Of a stretch of DNA of 38,676 nt, positions 1-9,249 are shown one piece after another. Made by a program: the position numbers and the translations under genes. Below the pieces are notes generated by a model, which was not told where the DNA came from, did not search any database, and was given only the letters and a program-made list of their open reading frames with translations. Numbering within the stretch: the first letter of the stretch is position 1; every line of letters starts with the position of its first letter. Source of the DNA: Erysipelotrichaceae bacterium (GTDB lineage: Bacteria > Bacillota_I > Bacilli_A > Erysipelotrichales > Erysipelotrichaceae); NCBI GenBank assembly GCA_017405785.1, contig JAFQZR010000015.1, positions 38,360-77,035 on the forward strand, read 5' to 3'.

Positions 1-331
<331 letters not shown>

Positions 332-342
332 TTAAAACGGTC

Positions 343-882
343 CTATATGACAGCGTCACACTGGTAGTCACGGTATTTGCCGGTGTAGATCTCCTTAAGA
401 TCCGGTATGAGTTCAAAGTCTGCCGGCCTGACATAATAATCAGGTTTAGGGAATGTATATATGCCTGAGACTCTGAGCAGACGGGCCACAAAGAAACTGC
501 AGACATATCTTCTTTTGAAAGATACCGGTATATGGAAATAGCGCAGCACTATACCGAGGTAATCGTAATTAAAAGTATGCATGCGGTATGCAATGTAATC
601 AAGAATGACATTGAGCTTCATGAACTGCTCATCAGTAACGTCAAGTTCATAGATCGTACATTCGGTTTCGTTGAAAATAGTGTAGAAAGGACCGTCTTTC
701 CGCTCTATTGTAAAACCGCCGTTCAATATTGATCTCGGCTTACGACGTCCGAAACTGTACAGAGTATGACAGTCCGGTGATAAGGCCATGGCTACATGAC
801 CGTACTTAAAACCGGTGATTTTGCGTATCACCGTATCAGGTAAGGTTTTTGAACTCATTAGTAGAATGTAAATCTGTTTCAT
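343..882 (-). CDS. Permuted papain-like (NlpC/P60-type) hydrolase, 179 aa
   Basis: This 179-residue protein has the residue order expected of permuted NlpC/P60 papain-like enzymes: a His in GHVAMAL near residue 29 comes before a Cys in RRYVCSFFVARLL near residue 127. That order resembles the YiiX/YebB-type group, whose members cleave amide or thioester bonds; the substrate here cannot be told. No signal peptide or membrane segment is seen, so a cytoplasmic role is likely. The start codon lies 3 bp after the stop of the histidine phosphatase gene with no good ribosome binding site of its own, which suggests translational coupling. tmk follows 35 bp later. Family assignment is by motif order and length and is moderately sure; function is not known. 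Confidence 0.65.
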   Translation of the reverse strand: MKQIYILLMSSKTLPDTVIRKITGFKYGHVAMALSPDCHTLYSFGRRKPRSILNGGFTIERKDGPFYTIFNETECTIYELDVTDEQFMKLNVILDYIAYRMHTFNYDYLGIVLRYFHIPVSFKRRYVCSFFVARLLRVSGIYTFPKPDYYVRPADFELIPDLKEIYTGKYRDYQCDAVI

Positions 883-885
883 GGA

Positions 886-1650
886 TTAATGTCTGGTGTC
901 ATCTTCAAAGACTTCACAGAAGCGGGCATTAAATGATGGTTCTTTATTCCGGATGGAAAGATGAGAAATGTCTCCCATGCGGGAAATACGGAAGATGACG
1001 GTTCCTTTTTCTCTTTCTTCAGTATAGATCTCAGTTATTGACGAGGTATTTATGGCAAAGCCGTGCCACAGGGCAAACGGGGAAACATTTATCAGATGGG
1101 ATATTAACAGGGTACCGATTCCCAGATGACAGAAGAATGTCAGGGTATCATGGTTTCCCTGTTCGGTTTTATAAAGATTGCCGTCTCTGTGATAACCGTG
1201 CCGTGCCAGCAGATCATCAAGCCGGCCCGTTCTTTTATCATACAGATCGCCCAGTTTGCCGGTTATACTTATCGCACTGTTACGCCAGTTTTCCGGATGG
1301 ATATACTCAGGATGAGTATAAAGATAGGAAGGCATGATGTCCCAGGTAATATAATGAGTTTCCTGTTTCTCAATGATGGAATTTCTGTAGGCGTGTTGAA
1401 GCTCCGGTAACCGGTACCGGTCAACAATGTTGCCTATTTCTTCCAGCCACCAGGCGGTATGAAGAGCATAGTCTTCGCCCCGGGCAATCTGAGCAGTCAG
1501 AGCAGCACGGCCTAAAGGAGAGACATATACCTCTCCCAGATCGGTTCTCTTCAGATATTCCTTTAACAGCCGGGCTTCTTCAATTCCCTTTTCAGTGAGG
1601 GAATCTTTCCGGTAATCAGGTTCCCGGTGTCTGATAAAAATCAAGCGCAT
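886..1650 (-). CDS. Histidine phosphatase superfamily (phosphoglycerate mutase-like) protein
   Basis: The protein of 254 residues starts MRLIFIRHREPDY, carrying the RH signature of the histidine phosphatase superfamily, followed by the usual SPLGRAALTAQ motif near residue 50 and a second catalytic His in FFCHLGIG. Such enzymes move or remove phosphate through a phospho-histidine; the substrate is not shown by the sequence. I chose the ATG at 1650 because it has a GAGGT site 9 bases upstream and starts right at the conserved core; an upstream in-frame ATG at 1806 would add a poorly conserved tail overlapping the divergent MATE gene. It is first in a minus-strand group with the papain-like gene and tmk. 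Confidence 0.85.
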   Translation of the reverse strand: MRLIFIRHREPDYRKDSLTEKGIEEARLLKEYLKRTDLGEVYVSPLGRAALTAQIARGEDYALHTAWWLEEIGNIVDRYRLPELQHAYRNSIIEKQETHYITWDIMPSYLYTHPEYIHPENWRNSAISITGKLGDLYDKRTGRLDDLLARHGYHRDGNLYKTEQGNHDTLTFFCHLGIGTLLISHLINVSPFALWHGFAINTSSITEIYTEEREKGTVIFRISRMGDISHLSIRNKEPSFNARFCEVFEDDTRH

Positions 1651-1773
1651 AAGTTTTACCTCGTTATAATAATAGCACAACATAATGTGTTTTTTCAGGA
1701 TAATAGCAGAATAACAGGATGGAATGATATGGCAATACCAAGTAGAATATAGATGGAAAAAGGAGAAGGTCAT

Positions 1774-3135
1774 ATGGAAAAGGATACCAGATATCTGTTT
1801 GAACACGAAAAGATCAGCAAAGCCATGATCACACTGGCTCTGCCTTCTATTCTTGTTTCCATGATCGACCTGATTTACAGTACCATTAATGCTTATTTCA
1901 TCGGCAAGCTGAATAACAGCGCCATGATTGCGGCCATGGATCCGTGCGGTTCAATAATGATGTTCATTGAATCAGTCGGTGTCTGTGTCGGCATCGGCGG
2001 GGCTACCTGTCTGGGAAGATATCTGGGAGCTCATAAGGATGATAAGGTTCAGGAAACCGTCCGTACGGCCATGACACTGTGTTTCCTTCTTTCACGGATA
2101 CACATGGTAATAGGATTCATCGTTCTGAAGCCGTTTATCAGATGGCAGACTCAGGATGAGGTTGTTGTTCATTATGCGGTTCAGTACGGACTGATAAGTG
2201 TCTTTACCGTTGTCTTCATGGTTGTCAGAAGCACAATAGTGCATCTTTTAAGAGCAGTTGGCGATGTAAAGTATTCAACCGTAGTAATCAGCTGCAGCGT
2301 AGTTCTCAATATCCTTCTTGACCCGTTATTCATGTTTGACTGGGGCCTGAATCTTGGAGTTATCGGAGCGGCTCTGGCCACAGCCATCTGCAATCTGATC
2401 ACCTGTGTATTATGTCTGGTAAGACTGAGAAGTCCTAAAACCGCTATAAACTGGAAACTGATGGATTTCCACATGGATAAAAGAATTACCCGCGAGATCA
2501 TGAAGGTGGGTGTCTCCTGCTACGCCAGAAACTGTTTACCGGCTGTAACTTCAGCCGTCTACAGCAAGCAGGTATTCCGGTTCGGAACCATATTCACGGC
2601 CGGATGTTCCGTAGGCCGCCGTGCTGCTTATCTGCTGAACTATTTCATCCAGGGCATGGTCAACGGCTATCTGCCTCTGGCTTCCTATCACTACGGGGCT
2701 AAGAACTATAAGCGCATGGAAGATACCATGAAGTGGTCACTGACTGTTCTGACAGTATATGCCCTGTGTGCCGACACTGTCATGTGGATCTTCTGCAAGC
2801 CTTACATCAGTCTGTTTGCGACTGATCCGGAAGTCATTAACTACGGCATGAAATATCTGCTGACAAACATGATAAGCTTACCGGCATACGCAGCTTATTA
2901 TATCTTCACCGTAACATTGCAGGCTGCCGGCAAGGGCAGAGAGTCAATGATCCTGTCATTAGCGAGACAGGGACTCATTTATCTGCCTATCGTCATCATA
3001 CTTCCTTCACTGATCCGGGAAAAAGGAATCTACTGGTCTCAGCCGCTGTCAGATTTCCTGACAGTAATTGTTGCGATACTGTTGAGCTGGCCTTTATTGA
3101 AGGAGATACATGAAGGAGCCAAACAATCGTATTGA
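1774..3135 (+). CDS. MATE family multidrug/Na+ antiporter
   Basis: This 453-residue, strongly hydrophobic protein has about 12 membrane segments in two similar halves. It starts with the typical cytoplasmic tail and 'LALPSILVSMIDLIYSTINA' of MATE exporters (NorM/DinF/MepA group), which swap Na+ or H+ for drugs and other organic cations. The ATG at 1774 is preferred over one seven codons upstream (1753) because GGAGAAGG sits just before it. It is divergent from the histidine phosphatase gene, with a 123-bp gap. No terminator is evident before the T-box of metG, so some read-through is possible. The transported substrate cannot be read from the sequence. Confidence 0.9.
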   Translation: MEKDTRYLFEHEKISKAMITLALPSILVSMIDLIYSTINAYFIGKLNNSAMIAAMDPCGSIMMFIESVGVCVGIGGATCLGRYLGAHKDDKVQETVRTAMTLCFLLSRIHMVIGFIVLKPFIRWQTQDEVVVHYAVQYGLISVFTVVFMVVRSTIVHLLRAVGDVKYSTVVISCSVVLNILLDPLFMFDWGLNLGVIGAALATAICNLITCVLCLVRLRSPKTAINWKLMDFHMDKRITREIMKVGVSCYARNCLPAVTSAVYSKQVFRFGTIFTAGCSVGRRAAYLLNYFIQGMVNGYLPLASYHYGAKNYKRMEDTMKWSLTVLTVYALCADTVMWIFCKPYISLFATDPEVINYGMKYLLTNMISLPAYAAYYIFTVTLQAAGKGRESMILSLARQGLIYLPIVIILPSLIREKGIYWSQPLSDFLTVIVAILLSWPLLKEIHEGAKQSY

Positions 3136-3159
3136 TTTTACTTTATAAATCTATTATTC

Positions 3160-3372
3160 TTAAGTTACAAAAGCGAAGAACAGAAGAGTACCGTTAAAGG
3201 GATTCAAAGAGAGATGCCGGTTGGTGTAAGGCATTATGAAAGTTGACGGGAACATGGCCTGGGAGCAGCCTGAAGGATAAGTTCAGGACGTAGTACGGCG
3301 TTAACGTATTGAGAAGCAAGTAAGGTGGTACCACGTTTTATGACGTCCTTTAAGGGTACCTTTTATTTTTAT
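3160..3372 (+). promoter_or_regulatory. T-box riboswitch, methionine-specific, controlling metG
   Basis: The leader has the T-box landmarks in order: an AGTA region near 3187, the AGAGAG bulge and GGTTGGTG distal loop at about 3208-3228, a specifier sequence GAAC-ATG with the Met codon at 3254-3256, and the conserved AAGGTGGTACCACG antitermination box at 3322-3335. The terminator follows as GGTACC/GGTACC and ACGT/ACGT arms ending in a T-rich stretch at 3361-3370. Uncharged tRNA(Met) should favour the antiterminator and switch on metG, 15 bp downstream. The specifier codon agrees with the gene. Confidence 0.93.
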
Positions 3373-3386
3373 GGGAGGTTAGTATT

Positions 3387-5324
3387 ATGGAAAACAAGGG
3401 AAAGTATTACATTACGACGGCCATAGCCTATGCCAGCGGTAAGCCGCACATCGGCAACACCTATGAGATCGTAATGGCAGACGCGATTGCCCGCTACAAG
3501 AAACTGGTCGGTTATGATGTCTTCTTCCAGACCGGAACTGATGAACATGGTCAGAAGATCGAAGAAAAGGCCAAGGCTGCTGGAATGACTCCGAAGGCTT
3601 TTGTTGACCGGCAGGCGGCGGAAATCAAGAGGATCTTTGACCTGATGAATACCTCCTATGACAAGTTCATCCGTACCACAGATGACTATCACGAGAAACA
3701 GGTCCAGAAGATCTTTAAGAAAATGTATGAGAAAGGTGACATCTACAAGTCTGAATATGAAGGCTGGTACTGTACACCTGATGAAGCTTTCTGGACTGAC
3801 TCACAGGTAGTCAAGCAGGAAGACGGAACGGTCTTATGCCCGGAATGCGGACGTCCTCTGATCAGAGCCAAGGAAGAAGCCTATTTCTTCCGTATGTCAA
3901 AATACGCTGACCGTCTGTTAAAGCACATCGAAGAGCATCCTGAATTCATTCAGCCTGAATCACGCAAGAACGAGATGGTCAACAACTTCCTGAAGCCGGG
4001 ACTGCAGGACCTCTGTGTATCACGTACCAGCTTCAAGTGGGGCATTCCGGTAGACTTTGATGACAATCATGTTGTCTATGTCTGGCTTGATGCCTTAAGC
4101 AACTATATTACCGGTATCGGTTATGACTGCGACGGTAACAGCACCGAGCAGTATAAGAAACTGTGGCCGGCTGATCTCCACCTCATCGGCAAGGACATCA
4201 TCCGTTTCCACACCATTTACTGGCCTATCTTCTTAATGTCACTGGGTGAACCTCTGCCTAAGCAGGTCTTCGGTCATCCATGGATGCTGGTAGGAGAGGA
4301 CAAGATCTCCAAGAGCAGAGGCAACGCAATCTACGCTGATGATCTGGTAAGATACTTCGGAGTCGATGCGGTCAGATATTATGTTCTGCATGAAATGCCT
4401 TTTGCCCAGGACGGAACCATTACCTGGGAACTGATCATTGAAAGAATCAATTCCGATCTGGCTAACGTATATGGAAACCTGGTCAGCCGTACCATCAGCA
4501 TGGCCAACAAGTACTTCGGCGGTATCGTCAATAGACCGGAAGCTCAGACAACCGAGTTTGATCAGGATCTGATCAGATGCGCTGAGGAAACCGTCAGGAA
4601 AGTTGATGCCAAGATGGATGAATTAAGAGTAGGTGACGCCATTGAAGCCGTTCTGGAGCTGTTAAGAAGATGCAACAAGTATATTGATGAGACAGAGCCA
4701 TGGAAACTGGCTAAGGATGAAGCTAACAAGTCCGAACTGAATAAGGTCTTATATGATCTGCTGGAAGCCATCAGGTATGCTGCCATTCTGCTGGCACCGT
4801 TTATGCCTGAAACAAGCACCAAGGTTCTCGATCAGCTGAACACTGAAAAGAGAGACTACGATTCAATTCAGAGTTTCGGTCAGCTGGAAGACAACCATAA
4901 GGTTGCTTCCGAAGTAAAGCCTCTGTTTGCCAGACTTGACAGCGCCAAGGTTCTGGAACAGATCCACAATGATCTGCACAAGCCGGAGGTAAAGCATAAG
5001 GATGAAGTCACCATTGATGATTTCGGCAAGCTGGAAATCAAGGTCGGCAAGATCTTAAGCTGTGAAAAGCATCCTTCAGCCGATAAGCTGCTGGTATTCA
5101 AACTGGATTTCGGTAATGAGGAAAGACAGATCGTCTCCGGCATTGCCAAGTGGTATAACCCGGAACAGCTGGTAGGCAAAAAAGTCCGGGCCATCGTCAA
5201 CCTGAAACCGGTCAAGTTAAGAGGCGTAGAATCTCAGGGTATGATCCTGTCAGCTGAAGATGAAAAGGGTAACCTGGAAGTTGTATCCGTAACGGATGTT
5301 GAACAGGGAGCAGAGATCAGGTGA
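3387..5324 (+). CDS. metG: Methionyl-tRNA synthetase with C-terminal tRNA-binding domain
   Basis: The 645-residue enzyme charges tRNA(Met) with methionine. It has the class I signatures PHIGN (residues 20-24) and KISKSRGN (about 306-313), the connective peptide with a CPECG zinc-type motif, the anticodon-binding helical domain, and from about residue 540 an EMAP/Trbp111-type OB-fold tRNA-binding domain (KVGKILSCEKHPSADKLL). This is the normal length for the Bacillus-type enzyme with the fused C-terminal dimer domain. A GGGAGG site lies ahead of the ATG. It is controlled by the upstream Met T-box, and its TGA stop overlaps the GTG start of rlmH by 4 bases, so the two are translated from one mRNA. 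Confidence 0.98.
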   Translation: MENKGKYYITTAIAYASGKPHIGNTYEIVMADAIARYKKLVGYDVFFQTGTDEHGQKIEEKAKAAGMTPKAFVDRQAAEIKRIFDLMNTSYDKFIRTTDDYHEKQVQKIFKKMYEKGDIYKSEYEGWYCTPDEAFWTDSQVVKQEDGTVLCPECGRPLIRAKEEAYFFRMSKYADRLLKHIEEHPEFIQPESRKNEMVNNFLKPGLQDLCVSRTSFKWGIPVDFDDNHVVYVWLDALSNYITGIGYDCDGNSTEQYKKLWPADLHLIGKDIIRFHTIYWPIFLMSLGEPLPKQVFGHPWMLVGEDKISKSRGNAIYADDLVRYFGVDAVRYYVLHEMPFAQDGTITWELIIERINSDLANVYGNLVSRTISMANKYFGGIVNRPEAQTTEFDQDLIRCAEETVRKVDAKMDELRVGDAIEAVLELLRRCNKYIDETEPWKLAKDEANKSELNKVLYDLLEAIRYAAILLAPFMPETSTKVLDQLNTEKRDYDSIQSFGQLEDNHKVASEVKPLFARLDSAKVLEQIHNDLHKPEVKHKDEVTIDDFGKLEIKVGKILSCEKHPSADKLLVFKLDFGNEERQIVSGIAKWYNPEQLVGKKVRAIVNLKPVKLRGVESQGMILSAEDEKGNLEVVSVTDVEQGAEIR

Positions 5325-5782
5325 TAACGATCGTCGCTGTCGGCAAGCTCAAGGAAAAAGCCTGGAAGGAACTTTCAGATGAATATGTCAAAAGGATAAG
5401 TTCCTACAGCAAGGTTGAGATCATTGAGGTCGCTGATGAAACAAACCGGCTGGAGGAAGCCAAGGTTAAGAAACTGGAAGGGGAAAGGATCCTCAAGGCC
5501 ATAAAAAAGGACAGTTTCGTTGTTCTGCTCGACTTACGCGGCAGAATGCTTAACAGCGTGGAACTGTCCATGAAAATTGATGAGATCAATACCTATCACT
5601 CCAGCAACATCACCTTCATTATCGGCGGTTCGCTGGGTGTAAGCGATGAAGTATTCGCCAGAGCTGATTATAAGTGGAAACTGTCAGATCTGACCTTCCC
5701 GCATAACCTGGTAAGAATACTGCTGCTGGAGCAGATATACCGCAGTTACAGAATACTTAACAATGAGCCATATCACAAATGA
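5321..5782 (+). CDS. rlmH: 23S rRNA (pseudouridine1915-N3)-methyltransferase RlmH
   Basis: This 153-residue SPOUT-class methyltransferase (family length about 155-159) methylates pseudouridine 1915 in helix 69 of 23S rRNA. It starts MITIVAVGKLKEKAWKEL, has the SAM-binding trefoil-knot segment FIIGGSLGVSDEV near residues 98-110, and ends with FPHNLVRILLLEQIYR and NEPYHK, all hallmarks of RlmH. The start is GTG at 5321 inside the last codon of metG (GTGA overlap), implying translational coupling and expression under the Met T-box. Its stop codon lies inside the terminator hairpin. Confidence 0.97.
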   Translation: MITIVAVGKLKEKAWKELSDEYVKRISSYSKVEIIEVADETNRLEEAKVKKLEGERILKAIKKDSFVVLLDLRGRMLNSVELSMKIDEINTYHSSNITFIIGGSLGVSDEVFARADYKWKLSDLTFPHNLVRILLLEQIYRSYRILNNEPYHK

Positions 5783-5796
5783 TATGGTTCTTTTTA
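5765..5796 (+). terminator. Rho-independent terminator of metG-rlmH
   Basis: An 11-bp stem (GAGCCATATCA / TGATATGGTTC, with one G-U pair) encloses a CAAA loop and is followed by TTTTTAT. The rlmH stop codon is in the 3' arm. Confidence 0.88.
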
Positions 5797-6186
5797 TATG
5801 CCAAACAGATAGCCGAAAGCCTTGAAGAGAGCTTCAGCGTTCTTCAGGGTTTCTTCAATGCTCGCGAAGTCAATCTCAGCGATCTGCCGGAAGGTATCAC
5901 CATAGGTATTAAAGGCATCGCCGACTCTCTGCATGGTAGCACCGTAGGTATTGATTACATTATTTATCTGCCGGTGCAGTTCTTCCGCATAGCTGACGAT
6001 TTCCTTATAGCTCTTATACGCGGCTATGACTTTCGGAGCAATACCAATAATGCCAAGCAGGAAAATGCCCACAAAAGCCAGAATGACTATCAGTATGATA
6101 CGTTCTATTCTTACTTTCTTTCTCTTTTCTTCCAGCAGTTCAAGCAGGATCTGATGGTCCTGTTCCATTCTTTCGATGTCGTCCAT
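5794..6186 (-). CDS. Small single-pass membrane protein with coiled-coil flanks
   Basis: I do not recognise a named family. The 130-residue product begins MDDIERMEQDHQILLELLEE, a charged helix likely to form a coiled coil, then has one strong membrane segment (about residues 30-50) and a soluble C-terminal part of about 75 residues rich in amphipathic helix. The start at 6186 is chosen for the very good AGGGAGGAAAT site before it; the ATG 9 codons upstream overlaps that site. It converges with rlmH and lies downstream of the surface amidase gene, from which it is separated by a terminator, so it is probably transcribed on its own. Confidence 0.8.
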   Translation of the reverse strand: MDDIERMEQDHQILLELLEEKRKKVRIERIILIVILAFVGIFLLGIIGIAPKVIAAYKSYKEIVSYAEELHRQINNVINTYGATMQRVGDAFNTYGDTFRQIAEIDFASIEETLKNAEALFKAFGYLFGI

Positions 6187-6246
6187 TATTATTTCCTCCC
6201 TTAAATATGTCAAATACAGTATAACTGTTTTTTATCTGCAGGTATA

Positions 6247-6270
6247 TTAAAAGACAGATTGCTCTGTCTT
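6247..6270 (-). terminator. Terminator of the surface amidase gene
   Basis: On the minus strand a 6-bp stem (AGACAG / CTGTCT) with a 6-base loop is followed by TTTTAAT, just after the amidase stop codon. Confidence 0.75.
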
Positions 6271-6276
6271 TGGGGT

Positions 6277-7935
6277 TTAATTGTAGCCTTCGACCTTTGC
6301 CAGCTTCTTATAGATGGCAGCCTGGGCACTCAGCGGATAGTTCTGCTGGTCGTTGGTATTGCCGCACAGCAGGAAGTCAATGATGTTGCCTTCCTCGTCC
6401 TTTACGACATCCGCGATCAGAATGACATGTCCCATGTCTCCATAATCATCCGTATAGGAGTCAACGTAAACGAAGTCTCCTTTTTCTCCCAGATAGAGGT
6501 TCAGGTTCTGGTCTACCACCATACCGTCGGAAATAGCATTCAGGTAGTTCTGGAAATAGTAGATGTGGATGAAGGCGTAGGAGAATCCTCTTTCCGCATC
6601 GGAATCATCATAATAACCGTGATAGTTCTTCCACTGGGCACTGCCTGTATAATCGTATGGAATGCCGCCGGCATGCATGCACTGGGAAACGAAATTCATG
6701 CAGTTGGAACCGTAATATGGATAGGTCAGATTTCTGACAGTGGCATACTGCTGAGCGTAAGCTACAGCCCGTTCTCTGTCATAGCTGTTGGCAGCTTTTC
6801 TGATGCCGCTGGTGTCAGCGGTACCGCTGTTGACGGCGATCCTGTCCTGATCGTAAGCCTGATGAGTTTCAGTATACTTTTCCAGATACTCTTTGCCTAT
6901 GTCATCGAGTTCCTTCTGATAATCTGATGAGTAATCAAAGTTCTTGTCAACATAGATGAAGGCGCCCTCAATGTGATTGACGGAAGTGATCTTGTATTCA
7001 TCGCCGTCCGGACGGAAATAGAAGTCAGTTTCAATGTTATGCTGCTTGGACTGTATACCGTTAAGGAAGTGGAAGTTGTAGAAACCGTCTTCCAGAACGA
7101 CCACTTCAATGGCGCCGGTCTCAGAGATTGATGAAGATGAGATGACCAGGTCATAATGACAGTCATCAAGAGTCAGGTCATTAATGCTGTCACGGCGGAC
7201 ATTTACGGTCAGTTCCAGACCTTTGGCAAATCTGGCGGCGTTTTCCGGATACTCTGAGTGGAATAAGTCAGAGGTGTCAAACACTTCTAGATATTTTAAT
7301 GAGCGGTAATAAGCATCAAAGAATCTTATGATCTTGATCCTCATCCGGTCTGATATTCCCGCATCATTGGATACACTGCCGACATAATTGAAGTTATCTT
7401 CCTGAACGTTGACCATTCTGATAACGGTGGATTCGTTCTTGCTGGAGTCGGTGGATGTGTAGATCACCTGGTAGGTTCCTGGTTTGGTAACGTCAACCTT
7501 GCCCGAAATCTTTACGGAAGAGGAAATGTCACCGTCATAGTTGTCAATGGCAGTAACTCCGGCTTCCTGGTATTCGCCGTTTACCGGCATCAGGATGTAT
7601 TCACGACCGTTAAGGCTGATTTCCGGTGCGGTCGTATCGACAACGCGGACCGTACGGGTAAAGCTCTGCAGCAGGGTTGAATACTTAAGAGTATACTTGC
7701 CCAGCTTTGAAGTATCTACCGAACCCTTAGGGGTAATAGGTTTCTTGGACAGACGCTTATAGGCTCCCGGGTCCACAAATTCAGAATGAACCTCAATAGT
7801 CATCTTTTTATCACCGTTCATTACCACAAATACCGGTACCTTTTTCAGAAACAGGAATACTGCCAAAAAGGCAGCCAAACCAATGACGGTATATATAAAC
7901 CATTTTTTATATCTTCTCTTTTTCTTTTTTGCCAT
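6277..7935 (-). CDS. Membrane-anchored cell-wall protein: two Ig-like domains plus amidase_6 domain
   Basis: The 552-residue protein starts with a Lys/Arg-rich stretch and one membrane helix (about residues 12-32), so the rest should face outside. Two bacterial Ig-like domains of the DUF5011 kind follow (about 35-115 and 115-195; note the VVDTTAPEISLNG joint). A linker domain of about 190 residues comes next, and the last 160 residues match the amidase_6 papain-like fold: YYGSNCMNFVSQC with the probable catalytic Cys near 412, then GHVILIADV with the His near 503. It probably cuts or recognises peptidoglycan. The start at 7935 has GGAGAAATAC ahead of it; an ATG nine codons upstream has no such site. 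The terminator behind it suggests a single-gene unit. Confidence 0.85.
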   Translation of the reverse strand: MAKKKKRRYKKWFIYTVIGLAAFLAVFLFLKKVPVFVVMNGDKKMTIEVHSEFVDPGAYKRLSKKPITPKGSVDTSKLGKYTLKYSTLLQSFTRTVRVVDTTAPEISLNGREYILMPVNGEYQEAGVTAIDNYDGDISSSVKISGKVDVTKPGTYQVIYTSTDSSKNESTVIRMVNVQEDNFNYVGSVSNDAGISDRMRIKIIRFFDAYYRSLKYLEVFDTSDLFHSEYPENAARFAKGLELTVNVRRDSINDLTLDDCHYDLVISSSSISETGAIEVVVLEDGFYNFHFLNGIQSKQHNIETDFYFRPDGDEYKITSVNHIEGAFIYVDKNFDYSSDYQKELDDIGKEYLEKYTETHQAYDQDRIAVNSGTADTSGIRKAANSYDRERAVAYAQQYATVRNLTYPYYGSNCMNFVSQCMHAGGIPYDYTGSAQWKNYHGYYDDSDAERGFSYAFIHIYYFQNYLNAISDGMVVDQNLNLYLGEKGDFVYVDSYTDDYGDMGHVILIADVVKDEEGNIIDFLLCGNTNDQQNYPLSAQAAIYKKLAKVEGYN

Positions 7936-8037
7936 ATGTATTTCTCCATAATCATTATACATTTCATCACAAGTAATGTGGAATAATTATCTGATACAGT
8001 ATAGAATAACATAAGTAAAGGAGACAGTCGGCAGGAA

Positions 8038-8505
8038 ATGATCAGATTGAACGAAAAAGAAGAAAAAAGATTCAGTGAACTGGCAGAAGAGATCATCAGT
8101 CATCCGGATTATCAGAAAATGAAGAAACTGATCGCTCATGGCAGGATCACGGTGTATCAGCACAGTCTGGACGTAGCCCGTTTCTGTTTCCGCTGCAACA
8201 GCCGCATGCACATGGGAATCGATGAAAGGGAACTGGTTACCGGAGCCCTGCTGCATGACTTCTATCTGTATGACTGGCATGATGCCAGCATCAGAGTACC
8301 GCTGTTCAAGATGCATGGATATACTCATCCGTTTACCGCCTGCAAGAATGCCAGTGAAAGATTCGACATTGACGCAAGGGTACGGAATGTAATAAAGAGT
8401 CACATGTGGCCATTGACGTTAAGGTCGCTGCCGTCAAATAAAGCCGCCTGGCTGGTCTGCATGGGAGACAAGATCGTAGCGACAAAGGAAGTGTTTGAAA
8501 GATGA
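8038..8505 (+). CDS. HD-domain phosphohydrolase
   Basis: The 155-residue protein has the metal-binding HD pattern: a His in QHSLDVARF near residue 42, the HD pair in GALLHDFYLYDWH near residue 75, and later H and D residues in SHMWPL and CMGDKIVA. HD proteins of this size hydrolyse nucleotides or other phosphomonoesters; the substrate is unknown. An AAAGGAGA site is present but about 13 bases ahead of the ATG. Its TGA overlaps the ATG of the next gene (ATGA at 8502-8505), so the two genes are coupled. Divergent from the surface amidase. Confidence 0.85.
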   Translation: MIRLNEKEEKRFSELAEEIISHPDYQKMKKLIAHGRITVYQHSLDVARFCFRCNSRMHMGIDERELVTGALLHDFYLYDWHDASIRVPLFKMHGYTHPFTACKNASERFDIDARVRNVIKSHMWPLTLRSLPSNKAAWLVCMGDKIVATKEVFER

Positions 8506-9131
8506 CTTTGGGAAAACTGTTCATATATTTCATACTTACCGCCTTCATCGGTTATGTCTATGAATGCATAGCCATGACGGTATGGAGCGGAAAGTGGGAC
8601 AACCGCGGATTCATGTTCGGCCCGATAATTCCCATCTATGGAGTGGGATGCTTGCTGGGACTGCTGTTTTTTGGCTATGTGATAAAGTCGTATACAGTAT
8701 TACAGGTCTTTCTGGCCGGCTTCCTGATGTCTGCCGTACTGGAATATCCGACATCATATATCATGGAGAAGATCTTCCATACCCGCTGGTGGGATTATTC
8801 CGTAGGACCGTGGAACATTGACGGCAGAGTAAGCCTGCTGTCTTCACTGGGATTCGGCATAGGGGCTGTTCTGATCGTTTTCGCGCTTAATCAGCTGCTG
8901 GTACCGGTCGTGGAAAAACTTGATAACGGTACTGCCAATATCTTTGCGATAATTCTGGCTGTGGTGTTTATTATCGACTTCATAGCTTCTGCTTATTTCA
9001 GCATAAAGAAGACTAAACCGCAGTTCTACATTGACTTCAATAACAGAGCCAGTGAGACGGTAGCCGCCATCAATCCTAAGGGATTAAGTCTGTATAAGTT
9101 CCTGAAGAGAACCACGGGACTGTTCAAATAA
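8502..9131 (+). CDS. CmpB-type membrane protein (putative ABC-transporter type IV family, PF06541-like)
   Basis: A 209-residue integral membrane protein with about five membrane segments. The N-terminal block 'FIYFILTAFIGYVYECIA', followed by WDNRGFMFGPIIPIYGVG, is the signature of the family called putative ABC-transporter type IV (CmpB). No ATPase partner is nearby, and the biochemical role of the family is poorly settled. It overlaps the HD hydrolase gene by 4 bases and is presumably co-expressed. A second member of the same family begins at 38595, at the other end of the window. Confidence 0.85.
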   Translation: MTLGKLFIYFILTAFIGYVYECIAMTVWSGKWDNRGFMFGPIIPIYGVGCLLGLLFFGYVIKSYTVLQVFLAGFLMSAVLEYPTSYIMEKIFHTRWWDYSVGPWNIDGRVSLLSSLGFGIGAVLIVFALNQLLVPVVEKLDNGTANIFAIILAVVFIIDFIASAYFSIKKTKPQFYIDFNNRASETVAAINPKGLSLYKFLKRTTGLFK

Positions 9132-9190
9132 GATAAATTGTGCACTAATAACGCAGAACTGTGTGAAATTCGGTATTGGTGCTAATATTA

Positions 9191-9219
9191 TTGAAAACCC
9201 TTACATTTTGATTTATTAT
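9191..9219 (+). promoter_or_regulatory. Sigma-A-type promoter of ptsH
   Basis: TTGAAA (9191-9196) and TATTAT (9214-9219) are separated by exactly 17 bases and lie about 30 bases ahead of the ptsH ATG. Confidence 0.75.
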
Positions 9220-9249
9220 AAAGTCAGATAAGTATGGGAGGTAAACACA

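Noticed and set aside
1653-1806. N-terminal extension of the histidine phosphatase
   Set aside because: The start at 1650 has a ribosome binding site and begins at the conserved core; the extension overlaps the divergent gene.
6259-6927. 222-codon plus-strand frame inside the surface amidase gene
   Set aside because: Antisense shadow of a gene with clear domains; composition is the hydrophobic pattern typical of a reversed frame.
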